Position numbers and translations under genes: made by a program | Notes under the pieces: generated by a model | What the model was told of the DNA's origin: nothing | Seen by the model: only the letters and a program-made list of their open reading frames with translations | Database searches by the model: none | Assembly: GCA_017624855.1 (NCBI GenBank) | Contig: JAGAMF010000008.1 | Coordinates: 1-64,000 of the forward strand | Length of the DNA: 64,000 nucleotides | Direction of reading: 5' to 3' | Origin: Lachnospiraceae bacterium | GTDB taxonomy: Bacteria; Bacillota; Clostridia; Lachnospirales; Lachnospiraceae | Shown here: positions 1 through 7,120 of the stretch, in pieces | Layout of the letters: every line of letters starts with the position of its first letter | How positions within the stretch are numbered: position 1 is the stretch's first letter

Positions 1-28
1 TCCTGAGCAAGGATCAAACTCTCTAAAA
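1..28 (-). rRNA. 16S rRNA, 5' tip only (gene runs out of the window)
   Basis: Read on the minus strand, the first bases contain AGAGTTTGATCC followed by TTGCTCAGGA, which is the conserved 5' end of bacterial 16S rRNA (the universal 27F priming region, with one base different from the usual CCTGGCTCAG). Only about 28 bases of the gene are present. The mature 5' end cannot be fixed exactly from the sequence. Confidence 0.9.
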
Positions 29-361
29 AAATTTAAATCATTTGTCCGTTCAAAATCAACATCTAGCTAATTTTTCCGTTTTACTTTGTTTAGGTTTCTT
101 TCTCTGAATTATTCTCTTTTGCAACTTGAGTATTTACACACTCACAGTGGAACTCATAAGTGCTTCGCACTTATTTCGTCACGGGCAGTCGCCCTAACAA
201 TCTGAAATCTGTGTCACAAAATCATGCAAGCATGATTTATGTGCCCCATCTTTCATCTTGCCACTGCTCGTTGCTTACTTGAATTTTCAGGGTTGGATTG
301 CTGTTTATTTGTCAAGGTACTTTGTTGTCGTTTTTTGTTCTTAATTCGCGACAGCTTTGTT
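29..361 (-). other. rRNA operon leader with processing-type hairpins
   Basis: This gene-free stretch lies between the rRNA promoter and the 16S gene. On the transcribed strand CAGTGG (near 260) can pair with CCACTG (near 145). Nested between them are three perfect hairpins: AAATCATG/CATGATTT around 219-239, GGGC/GCCC around 183-194, and ATAAGTGC/GCACTTAT around 148-166. This nested layout fits a pre-16S leader with RNase III-type processing stems. No protein-coding frame here looks real. Confidence 0.6.
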
Positions 362-390
362 AGAATAACACTAAAAAAATGAAATGTCAA
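362..390 (-). promoter_or_regulatory. rRNA operon promoter
   Basis: On the minus strand a perfect -35 TTGACA (385-390) is followed after 17 bases by TATTCT (362-367), and TG sits just before the -10 box as TGTTATTCT. It points at the 16S gene. A second TTGACA at 310-315 has no acceptable -10 box. Confidence 0.75.
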
Positions 391-479
391 CAGCTTTTTT
401 AAAAATATTTTCAAATTTTTTAGAACGATTTTTGTCGATGATAAAACCGCCTAAAATATTATTCATTTTAGCTGTTTTC

Positions 480-1523
480 TTATACATTATCACCGATATA
501 CATTGCATCTCCAAACGAAAAGAAGCGATATCTCTCACGAATAGCTTCCTCATATGCGGCCAAAACATTTTCTCTGCCGGCCAATGCGGACACAAGCATA
601 ATCAATGTAGATTCAGGCAAATGAAAATTGGTAATCAGTCCGTCAAGAATTTTAAACTTATAACCGGGATAAATAAAAATCTCCGTATTATTACAACACT
701 CTCTTAATCGGCCATTCGCATTTGCTGCACTCTCAACGGTACGACAACTGGTGGTTCCCACGCAAATCACTCGACCGCCCCGTTCTTTACATGCGTTGAT
801 TTTATCAGCAGCCTCCTCTGTTATCTCATAATACTCCGAATGCATGTGATGTTCTAAAATATTATCTTCTTTTACCGGTCGGAAAGTTCCCAAACCCACA
901 TGAAGGGTTACATAAGCAACATCCACGCCCTTATCGGCAATTCGCTTCAACAATTCATTTGTAAAGTGCAATCCTGCCGTAGGAGCCGCTGCAGAGCCTT
1001 CATATTTGGCATAAACAGTCTGATAACGATTTTTATCTTCCAACTTATGCGTGATATACGGAGGCAGAGGCATCTCTCCCAAAGTATCCAGAATCTCTTC
1101 CCAGATTCCATCGTACTCAAAATGCACCAAGCGCTTACCCTCTTCTGCCAGTCCTACAATCTCACACTTTAACTGACCGTCGCCAAAAGAAAAACGCATT
1201 CCGGGCCGAGCCTTTTTACCGGGCTTTACCAAAGTCTCCCATACATCGTTCTCTTTTCTTTTTAAAAGAAGAAACTCCACAACCGCACCGGTCTCTTCCT
1301 TCACGCCAAAAAGTCTTGCGGGAATTACCTTCGTATTATTAAGCACAAGACAATCACCGGGATTTAAATAATCCACAATATCTTTGAATATATGATGTTC
1401 AAAATTGCCTTCATTCTTATTTAATGCAAGAAGCCTTGATGAGCTTCTGTCAAGAAGCGGATCCTGCGCAATCAATTCCTGCGGCAAATCGAAATAAAAG
1501 TCTGATTTGGTAAGCTGTGTCAT
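480..1523 (-). CDS. queA: S-adenosylmethionine:tRNA ribosyltransferase-isomerase QueA
   Basis: QueA transfers and isomerises the ribosyl part of SAM onto preQ1 at the wobble base of GUN tRNAs, giving epoxyqueuosine, the next-to-last step of queuosine synthesis in the cytosol. The 347-residue product has the usual family length and carries recognisable blocks: [10 protein letters not shown] in the middle, [10 protein letters not shown] after it, and [15 protein letters not shown] near the C-terminus. The ATG at 1523 has the ribosome binding site AAGGAAAA upstream. The gene stands alone behind its own promoter. No tgt or queG lies next to it in this window. Confidence 0.97.
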   Translation of the reverse strand: MTQLTKSDFYFDLPQELIAQDPLLDRSSSRLLALNKNEGNFEHHIFKDIVDYLNPGDCLVLNNTKVIPARLFGVKEETGAVVEFLLLKRKENDVWETLVKPGKKARPGMRFSFGDGQLKCEIVGLAEEGKRLVHFEYDGIWEEILDTLGEMPLPPYITHKLEDKNRYQTVYAKYEGSAAAPTAGLHFTNELLKRIADKGVDVAYVTLHVGLGTFRPVKEDNILEHHMHSEYYEITEEAADKINACKERGGRVICVGTTSCRTVESAANANGRLRECCNNTEIFIYPGYKFKILDGLITNFHLPESTLIMLVSALAGRENVLAAYEEAIRERYRFFSFGDAMYIGDNV

Positions 1524-1565
1524 GATATTTTCCTTCTTTTATAAAAATAGTAAAAATGCTTTTTT

Positions 1566-1594
1566 ATTCTAGCATTGCAAAAGATAAAAGGCAA
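1566..1594 (-). promoter_or_regulatory. queA promoter
   Basis: On the minus strand TTGCCT (1589-1594) is separated by 17 bases from TAGAAT (1566-1571), with the extended -10 element TGC directly upstream. The predicted transcript has a leader of about 35 bases before the queA start. Confidence 0.7.
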
Positions 1595-1602
1595 GCCCTC
1601 GA

Positions 1603-1640
1603 AAAAAGACCGCCTCTTCTTATCGAAGTTGCGGTCTTTC
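1603..1640 (-). terminator. Terminator of the YD-repeat lipoprotein gene
   Basis: The minus strand reads GAAAGACCGC, a loop, then GCGGTCTTTTTTC: a 9-bp stem followed by a run of T. It lies about 90 bases past the stop of the lipoprotein gene. Confidence 0.75.
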
Positions 1641-1732
1641 ATTGTGTTCATTTTTAACTAAGACAATAATTTAAAAACAATTTATTGCATAATATATACT
1701 TTTATCAAACAACAAATTTAAACACACCGGAT

Positions 1733-2776
1733 TTACTCGTATAACAGAACCTTTGATACATCTTCAGGCATCTCAGGAATTCCGCTACACATTTTACAAT
1801 CAGCATCCAGTACTGTTCTCTCGATTTCATTCCCCATCCCATCATATTTTACTTCTATCTTACTCCATACAAATTCATCTATAACCGTTTCTGAAGAAGA
1901 TGTGAGTGTACCATCTTTTTCTTCACCGTGCCAATACCAATGAAATGTTCTTGTTTTTAAATTTCCATATTCATCGTATGCATAAGAATATGTGTACTCA
2001 CCACTTGAAGTCTTGCGAACTTCTCTTATTATATCCCCATTTTCATTATACTTATATGTAGTATCTTCATCACTCCATGATGAATAATTCGTAATCTCTC
2101 GTTCCCATATATATTCATATTCAGAAAATTCTTCTATTGGCGTGCAATTTGCATCTGAATAAAAACTATGCCATACTTCTTTTTGTAAAATTCCATCTTC
2201 ATCATAAGAATAGTCAATTATTATGCACTCATATACCTTGGTCTTATCCCCATATTGAGTATCATCTTCAAGTTCAATGCTTTGCAACAATTTCCCGTTT
2301 TCATCGTAGATATATTCTATTCCGCGTACATATTCTTCTTCATTCTCATCCTTATACCACTTTCCGCTAAGGACATTATTGTTTTCATCATATTCGATTG
2401 TAAGATATTCTTTTCTCTCTTTCAGATCAACCAATTCCGTAGCACAAACCTTAACAATTCTGCCGCCTTCATCATAGATATAATCATATGTTATTAAACC
2501 GTCAACAGACTGCGTGAGCGTTCCGTTTTCATCATAATAAAATGTTTCTTTTTCCTCTCCTCCATAACTACCAACATCATAAGTTCCTTTGCACACATAA
2601 TACACTTCTGTGCTTCCTTCCGAAGAATTTTCTAAAACATCTTCTGATTCTTCTTCACCCAATACATCTTCATTGGATGAATTGCTTTCACCGGTGTTGC
2701 TTACTTCTGCATTGCTACATCCTACGAATAGTAGCACGAATATCATTACTACTGCAAAAAACAATTTCTTTTTCAT
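1733..2776 (-). CDS. YD-repeat (RHS-like) lipoprotein
   Basis: This is a predicted secreted lipoprotein of 347 residues. A signal peptide ends in the lipobox LFVGC with the lipidated Cys at residue 20, followed by an acidic, Ser-rich linker to about residue 55. The rest is a chain of about eight degenerate repeats of 20-40 residues with the pattern YDENGxL / YDEGGRI / YNENGDI, the signature of YD (RHS-type) beta repeats. Unlike RHS toxins it has no core or C-terminal toxin domain. It starts at 2776 behind AAGGAG. Two paralogues sit in tandem at 56019-58342. The function is unknown; a cell-surface carbohydrate or protein binding role is a guess. Confidence 0.8.
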   Translation of the reverse strand: MKKKLFFAVVMIFVLLFVGCSNAEVSNTGESNSSNEDVLGEEESEDVLENSSEGSTEVYYVCKGTYDVGSYGGEEKETFYYDENGTLTQSVDGLITYDYIYDEGGRIVKVCATELVDLKERKEYLTIEYDENNNVLSGKWYKDENEEEYVRGIEYIYDENGKLLQSIELEDDTQYGDKTKVYECIIIDYSYDEDGILQKEVWHSFYSDANCTPIEEFSEYEYIWEREITNYSSWSDEDTTYKYNENGDIIREVRKTSSGEYTYSYAYDEYGNLKTRTFHWYWHGEEKDGTLTSSSETVIDEFVWSKIEVKYDGMGNEIERTVLDADCKMCSGIPEMPEDVSKVLLYE

Positions 2777-2826
2777 TCATACTCTCCTTTTTCATATAAA
2801 TGTGTATTTTTGCTACAACTTGTTAA

Positions 2827-2855
2827 ATTATACTACTTTAAGTATATTTTTGCAA
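2827..2855 (-). promoter_or_regulatory. Promoter of the YD-repeat lipoprotein gene
   Basis: The minus strand has TTGCAA (2850-2855), 17 bases, then a perfect TATAAT (2827-2832). The -35 box is self-complementary and is shared with the divergent regulator promoter. Confidence 0.75.
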
Positions 2856-2878
2856 CCTACTGTATTAAATAATACATT
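2850..2878 (+). promoter_or_regulatory. Promoter of the XRE regulator, divergent and sharing a -35 box
   Basis: On the plus strand the same TTGCAA (2850-2855) is followed after 17 bases by TACATT (2873-2878), a 4/6 match to the -10 consensus. The leader to the regulator's ATG would be about 20 bases. It overlaps back to back with the lipoprotein promoter. Confidence 0.5.
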
Positions 2879-2904
2879 ATAAATATATAAAAAGGAGGGT
2901 CATT

Positions 2905-3201
2905 ATGATTTTAGAATTAGGCAAAAAACTCAAATTGGCAAGAATCAATAATGGACTTTCACGAAAGCAAGTTGCGGAATTAACCGGTGTATCCGTCGCT
3001 ATGATTGGACATTACGAAACCGGCGAGCGCGCGCCGTCATTATCAATACTTGTAAAACTTGCAGCACAATATAAGGTATCATTGGATTATTTACTGGACA
3101 ACAATTTAACTTCGGATTCCATTTCTTTGGATGGTTTAACAACAAAACAGAAACAAATTATCAAACAGACCATTGAATGTTTCCGAGATCTCTCTTCATA
3201 A
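2905..3201 (+). CDS. XRE-family transcriptional regulator
   Basis: This 98-residue protein is an HTH_3/XRE (Cro/cI-type) DNA-binding domain at residues about 5-62 (LKLARINNGLSRKQVAELTG, then YETGERAPSLSILVKLA) plus a short helical tail. It has no sensor or peptidase domain. The start has a strong AGGAGGG site. It is divergent from the YD-repeat lipoprotein, and both promoters share one -35 box, so it is placed to control itself and that gene. Control of the nearby toxin-helicase island is possible but not shown. Target and signal are unknown. Confidence 0.88.
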   Translation: MILELGKKLKLARINNGLSRKQVAELTGVSVAMIGHYETGERAPSLSILVKLAAQYKVSLDYLLDNNLTSDSISLDGLTTKQKQIIKQTIECFRDLSS

Positions 3202-3206
3202 AAAAA

Positions 3207-3243
3207 CAAAGACCAACTATCACTTTTGATAATTGGTCTTTGT
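3207..3243 (+). terminator. Terminator of the XRE regulator gene
   Basis: CAAAGACCAA, a loop, then TTGGTCTTTGTTATT forms a 10-bp stem immediately after the stop codon. Confidence 0.75.
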
Positions 3244-3390
3244 TATTCGTCATCTTTCACAAACTTTTTATCATACTTCCATTTACAATCCGTTCATCCC
3301 CTTTTATATATTGACTTTTCACTTGTCAAAAGGCCTTTTCAACCACACTTGACATTACATCGCGCAACTATATCTTTTTCGTTGCAAAAA

Positions 3391-3399
3391 TGCTATAGT
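3391..3399 (+). promoter_or_regulatory. Probable promoter of toxin copy 1 (extended -10)
   Basis: TGCTATAGT (3391-3399) is an extended -10 element about 50 bases before the toxin start. An alternative upstream promoter is TTGACA (3349-3354), 16 bases, TATCTT (3371-3376). The matching position in toxin copy 2 does not keep this element. Confidence 0.5.
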
Positions 3400-3449
3400 A
3401 CCTTCAAGTGGGAACGGTTGCCCCTTTGCGAAGAAAGGGGGTGTTAACG

Positions 3450-3548
3450 ATGAATTATGTTACATATGAAAACCTTATTCAGATAGGGATATTTCTGGTA
3501 GCTCTCGTCGGTCTGGTCATCCGGATTTGCCATAAAGCAAAAAAATAA
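3450..3548 (+). CDS. Holin-like type I toxin, copy 1
   Basis: A 32-residue hydrophobic peptide, MNYVTYENLIQIGIF..., with one membrane helix at about residues 9-25 and a basic tail RICHKAKK. This matches the small 'putative holin-like toxin' family of Firmicutes (Hol_Tox), related in kind to TxpA/BsrG type I toxins that insert in the membrane. The ATG has a strong AAAGGGGG site. Its stop overlaps an antisense RNA. A second copy at 6889 has the same protein except at residues 3, 5 and 7, and 91 bases (3469-3559) are identical between copies, third codon positions included. Toxicity is inferred from family and layout. Confidence 0.85.
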   Translation: MNYVTYENLIQIGIFLVALVGLVIRICHKAKK

Positions 3549-3630
3549 CCGCCCCTCTCACAAAGTCGGCGGTTATTTTATATAACTAAAAACTAACGCA
3601 GAGGGGTCAACTTAGTACCACTCTTTTGTT
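3538..3630 (-). ncRNA. Candidate antisense RNA antitoxin, copy 1
   Basis: A minus-strand promoter at 3637-3665 predicts a start near 3630. Downstream, a stem of AAAATAACCGCC with GGCGGTTATTTT (3542-3579) is followed by seven T residues on the minus strand, so the transcript should end near 3538. The roughly 93-base RNA would be fully complementary to the 3' untranslated region and stop codon of the toxin mRNA, the 3'-overlap layout known from txpA/RatA. Transcription is inferred. Confidence 0.6.
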
Positions 3631-3633
3631 AAG
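3601..3633 (+). terminator. Terminator of toxin copy 1 mRNA
   Basis: GAGGGGT, a 9-base loop, then ACCACTC followed by TTTTGTT forms a 7-bp stem with one mismatch. It is conserved base for base in copy 2. Confidence 0.6.
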
Positions 3634-3636
3634 CAT

Positions 3637-3665
3637 ATTGTAGCATAGTTATTCTTCTATTGCAA
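3637..3665 (-). promoter_or_regulatory. Promoter of antisense RNA, copy 1
   Basis: The minus strand has TTGCAA (3660-3665), 17 bases, then TGC-TACAAT (-10 box 3637-3642, extended element). The matching site in copy 2 keeps both boxes, the spacing and the TGC. Confidence 0.65.
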
Positions 3666-3712
3666 TATAACAAATTATTCTATTGGTTATAGACCATAAC
3701 ACTTCATGTGGA

Positions 3713-6700
3713 TTAATGTTTTACAGAAAAATAACTCATTAATATTTCTTTAATATGATTATATCTTCTGGCATATGAATTTTCTACACGAATAATCTGT
3801 AGATTATGTGCTTTACATATTTCATTTTTCTTTTGATCTCTTAGTTTTACAACTTCGTCATTATAATGTTCTTTTCCATCTAATTCTATCGCAAGCACAG
3901 GAATATCCATATCTCCCTGTTTCTCATACACCACAAAATCAAATCTTCCCATATAAAACAAATCACTACCCGAAATATTATCTCGAAAAACCTGTGAAAT
4001 AGCAACCTCCTTTTGGATTGTATACTTGCTTTGCGTAAGCCATATATTCCCCAATGCATGTGTTAAATTTTTCAAAAATGCTTCCTCGGTAGCTGTGCTA
4101 AAAGGCTTAACACCCAAAGCTCTGGAATTGGCTCTTTTTTGCGTGACCTGAGATTGTCCATTTTTTCGAACATATTCAATCAATTCATATAAATCATCGT
4201 CCGAATCTTTTATGTGTAAGCGATTAACATTTTGTAAATCTGCTAAAACAATTAACTTTTCCTTTGCTCGAGAAGTTGCAACATTAATTAGTTCTTTATT
4301 GTTTTTTAACCACTCATATGTTCCAAGATGTGTTTGTTCAGTAATAGCTGTAGAAAAAAGAACAACATCTTTCTCATCGCCTTGAAAAGCATGAACAGTA
4401 CCACATACAACATTATTTAACTTCTCTCTATGCAAAGCATCTTCAATTAGTTTTTTCTGATTTACGAAAGGTGTAATTATACCAATCGTCTTATCCTTAT
4501 TATGAGAAGCATATTCCACAATAGCTTCCACCTCTTCCGGTGCAGTATTTTTGACATACACTTTTCCGTTTTTTATATCAATATGCACTAACGGATTTTG
4601 CTCTTGACTATTGGAATACACCTTTAAACGTGAATTATAATATTTTTTATTATTGAATTCTATTATCCTCTTATTACATCTATAATGATTATGTAAAAGA
4701 ACTTCATCACTAACAGCATCACAAGCCAAAAATGTTTTATAAACAGAATTCTTCCTATAATCATACTCGTCTGACACCGAATATTTCTGCTTTAATTTCT
4801 GATTTGACACCTCATCTAATAAAATTACCGGATTTAATTGTTGAGGATCGCCTACCAGCATCAAATTATCGCCACGAATAATGGGAACTAACGAAATCGC
4901 TGTATTACATTGACTTGCCTCATCCATAATAACCATATCAAACATCGGTTCAGGTTCACCCAATTTATGTGCAGATATACATGTCGTTATAATGATAGGA
5001 AAAATCTTTTGCAACTTTTTTATATTTGATGTTTTACTCAAATATTTTGTAAAACTTGCCACCTGAGTTTCTTCCGTCTCTTCAAAAAGAATACTTTTTA
5101 ACTCCTTGTTTCTCGCATCATCCAGCTTTTGTATATACCTCGCAGATGTATAATATAAATACTGATAAAATTGCCCATAATCCGTATCCAAAAAAGCAAT
5201 AGCATCTTTATCCGTAATTTCGCCCACCGCATTGATTTTATTTTGCACCAAACTTAATTGTCGTCCCTGCAAATCAAGCTGGAACGGCAACATTTCCATC
5301 CCAACCTTCTCTTTAATTTGAAAATCTACAAGCTGGGTCATCGTTTCCCGTCGCTCTTTCAACTCCAAGACATCTTCATATTTTTTCAACAAACCGGACA
5401 ACTGCTTAGCACGCTCTATTCTACCGTCTTTCTTCTTATCCAGTGTTTCTTCAAATACAGTTATCTCTACGGATTGATTATATAATTCTTTTATGTACTC
5501 AATAGATTCTTTTACTTTCTCAATATTTCCCAACCGCAAAACCGGAAATGGTATGGTTTTTCCATTGTACTCCATATTACACAACTTATCGAACACACCA
5601 TTAATCGGATGATTATTATAAGATGTAAACAAAACCGTACGCTCATTAAAAAAAGCTGTAACGATTGTATTAATAATGGTATTCGTTTTTCCTGTTCCCG
5701 GTGGTCCCTGTATATAAGCAATCGGATATTTCATTCCATTGTTTATCGCTAACAATTGATCCAAATTAATATTTTGATTTAGTAATGTTATCGGATAATC
5801 CTTAATACGTCTTGGACGATTTAATAAATCTCCAAAAAAAGCTTTAATCGGAATAGTTGCCTTATCTTCGTGGAACATATCAATAATAGCCTGATATTCA
5901 TTATGCAAATCAAGAACAACATCCATCCCGATTCCAATTATATAAGGCATATCATCTACACTCATAACTTGCTTTGAATGTTTCATTACACAATCTTTTA
6001 TTTTTTCTTGATTCTTTTCAAAATCCGACAAAAGCTCATATTCATCCGCATCCAAATATTTACGAATATTCTCTTTTACATCTCCCATTATATATTCTGT
6101 ACATATAGTTATTTCATCATCCGGGCGCAAAACTTTACGCTTTACATCTAAATGCAATTTTTTATATGCAAGTACATAAAGACCTTTTGATGTATGTAAA
6201 CTTAATACATTCATTGCCAACTGCTGAATAATAAGCTTGCCGTCTTTATGATTCTTTTCATTCATTTTAAACTGAAAATGTTTAACAATTCTTTTAAATT
6301 GCTCATCACTTAATTCATACTCAATTCCCTCAAAACTATCTCTGTCCAAAAAACGCACCAATTCAAATTCTGAATAATATGGAGTTGTGTCCATCTTATT
6401 ACACATTTCCAAATAGTTTAACACCTTTAAATTAGCAACATTATCAAATATGCCTTTATATACATGAGGATTTAAATAAATATTTGTAATTAATCTCTCA
6501 TTAATGGGGCAATAAGATCCTTCAACAATCTGCGAAGAAATTATTGAATCAATATAAATATAATCAAAAGAACTTGTTGTATATTTTGTCAGATGTAAAC
6601 CATCAACAGATAAAGTTCTTTTTACCGCATTAATGTCACGAATACCGATCCAGTATTTTGTAATCTGGTCCTCTTTGTTTTTATATTCAATTTTAAGCCA

Positions 6701-6748
6701 TTTACCCTCATGAATCGCTCGGAAAATATCATGATTAACTTTATTCAT
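3713..6748 (-). CDS. SF1 (UPF1/DNA2-like) helicase with C-terminal PD-(D/E)xK-type nuclease
   Basis: A 1,011-residue multidomain protein. Residues about 5-80 resemble a WYL-type fold (weak). The superfamily 1 core has Walker A GPPGTGKT (about 348-355), Walker B DEAS (about 609), GDPQQLNP (about 633), HYRCN (about 688), VHAFQGDEKD (about 785) and TSRAK (about 825). The C-terminus (about 880-1011) looks like a DUF2726/restriction-type nuclease with RFDFVV (Asp about 937) and AIELDGKEH (Glu 955, Asp 957, Lys 959). I start it at 6748 because GAGG lies 6 bases upstream and the longer frame at 6781 begins only 5 bases after the predicted transcript start. The gene is AT-rich compared with neighbours and lies between two toxin cassettes. 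Single-gene phage defence is a likely but unproven role; DNA repair is an alternative. Confidence 0.85.
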   Translation of the reverse strand: MNKVNHDIFRAIHEGKWLKIEYKNKEDQITKYWIGIRDINAVKRTLSVDGLHLTKYTTSSFDYIYIDSIISSQIVEGSYCPINERLITNIYLNPHVYKGIFDNVANLKVLNYLEMCNKMDTTPYYSEFELVRFLDRDSFEGIEYELSDEQFKRIVKHFQFKMNEKNHKDGKLIIQQLAMNVLSLHTSKGLYVLAYKKLHLDVKRKVLRPDDEITICTEYIMGDVKENIRKYLDADEYELLSDFEKNQEKIKDCVMKHSKQVMSVDDMPYIIGIGMDVVLDLHNEYQAIIDMFHEDKATIPIKAFFGDLLNRPRRIKDYPITLLNQNINLDQLLAINNGMKYPIAYIQGPPGTGKTNTIINTIVTAFFNERTVLFTSYNNHPINGVFDKLCNMEYNGKTIPFPVLRLGNIEKVKESIEYIKELYNQSVEITVFEETLDKKKDGRIERAKQLSGLLKKYEDVLELKERRETMTQLVDFQIKEKVGMEMLPFQLDLQGRQLSLVQNKINAVGEITDKDAIAFLDTDYGQFYQYLYYTSARYIQKLDDARNKELKSILFEETEETQVASFTKYLSKTSNIKKLQKIFPIIITTCISAHKLGEPEPMFDMVIMDEASQCNTAISLVPIIRGDNLMLVGDPQQLNPVILLDEVSNQKLKQKYSVSDEYDYRKNSVYKTFLACDAVSDEVLLHNHYRCNKRIIEFNNKKYYNSRLKVYSNSQEQNPLVHIDIKNGKVYVKNTAPEEVEAIVEYASHNKDKTIGIITPFVNQKKLIEDALHREKLNNVVCGTVHAFQGDEKDVVLFSTAITEQTHLGTYEWLKNNKELINVATSRAKEKLIVLADLQNVNRLHIKDSDDDLYELIEYVRKNGQSQVTQKRANSRALGVKPFSTATEEAFLKNLTHALGNIWLTQSKYTIQKEVAISQVFRDNISGSDLFYMGRFDFVVYEKQGDMDIPVLAIELDGKEHYNDEVVKLRDQKKNEICKAHNLQIIRVENSYARRYNHIKEILMSYFSVKH

Positions 6749-6792
6749 CCGTAACCTCATTGAAATATGTTTTTTGAACAATTTATGATTAC

Positions 6793-6821
6793 ATTATACA
6801 AAAACCATACAGGATATTCAA
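6793..6821 (-). promoter_or_regulatory. Promoter of the helicase-nuclease gene
   Basis: On the minus strand TTGAAT (6816-6821), 17 bases, then a perfect TATAAT (6793-6798). The start near 6786 gives a leader of about 38 bases to the chosen ATG. Confidence 0.8.
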
Positions 6822-6888
6822 CATTCCTTTATTTCAATGCCTTTAAAGAGGAAATGTTGCTTCTTTACGAAGAAAAAGGATGTTAACA

Positions 6889-6987
6889 ATGAACTGTGTT
6901 ATATATAAAAACCTTATTCAGATAGGGATATTTCTGGTAGCTCTCGTCGGTCTGGTCATCCGGATTTGCCATAAAGCAAAAAAATAA
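6889..6987 (+). CDS. Holin-like type I toxin, copy 2
   Basis: A 32-residue peptide, MNCVIYKNLIQIGIF..., identical to copy 1 from residue 8 to the end, with the same single membrane helix and basic tail. The ribosome binding site is AAAAAGGA, somewhat weaker than in copy 1. The 91 bases 6908-6998 are identical to copy 1. Similarity between the two copies starts near 6840, just inside the place where copy 1 has its -10 box, so this copy lacks that promoter. I see no equally good replacement, so the toxin may be poorly expressed here. Function is inferred from family and layout. Confidence 0.82.
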   Translation: MNCVIYKNLIQIGIFLVALVGLVIRICHKAKK

Positions 6988-7070
6988 CCGCCCCTCTCGC
7001 CAAGGTTTGCGGTTATTTTAATATAACATAAACTAACGCAGAGGGGTCAACTTAGTACCACTCTTTTGTT
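6977..7070 (-). ncRNA. Candidate antisense RNA antitoxin, copy 2
   Basis: A promoter at 7077-7105 predicts a minus-strand start near 7070. The stem AAAATAACCGC with GCGGTTATTTT (6982-7019) is followed by T residues at about 6978-6984. The RNA would cover the toxin stop codon and 3' untranslated region. The hairpin loop differs from copy 1, which could limit cross-pairing between the two modules. Confidence 0.6.
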
Positions 7071-7073
7071 AAG
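7041..7073 (+). terminator. Terminator of toxin copy 2 mRNA
   Basis: The same GAGGGGT...ACCACTC stem and TTTTGTT tail as in copy 1, inside a 50-base block (7030-7079) identical between the copies. Confidence 0.6.
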
Positions 7074-7076
7074 CAT

Positions 7077-7105
7077 ATTCTAGCATATTCTGTTTTACTT
7101 TTCAA
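7077..7105 (-). promoter_or_regulatory. Promoter of antisense RNA, copy 2
   Basis: On the minus strand TTGAAA (7100-7105), 17 bases, then TGC-TAGAAT (-10 box 7077-7082), matching the copy 1 promoter in architecture although the bases between have diverged. Confidence 0.65.
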
Positions 7106-7120
7106 TATGCGCACAAAAAC

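Noticed and set aside
287..315. Second rRNA promoter with TTGACA at 310-315
   Set aside because: No -10 box at any acceptable spacing (CCCTGA at 17 bp).
3226..3447. 73-residue plus-strand open frame between the XRE regulator and toxin copy 1
   Set aside because: It starts inside the regulator's terminator, has no ribosome binding site and resembles no family.
3579..3610. TTGACC...TATATA as antisense promoter in toxin copy 1
   Set aside because: Spacing is 19-20 bp and the RNA would be only about 35 bases, just the terminator stem. The promoter at 3637-3665 is better and conserved in copy 2.
6749..6781. Longest start of the helicase-nuclease
   Set aside because: The predicted transcript starts near 6786, leaving no room for a ribosome binding site before 6781, while 6748 has GAGG at good spacing.
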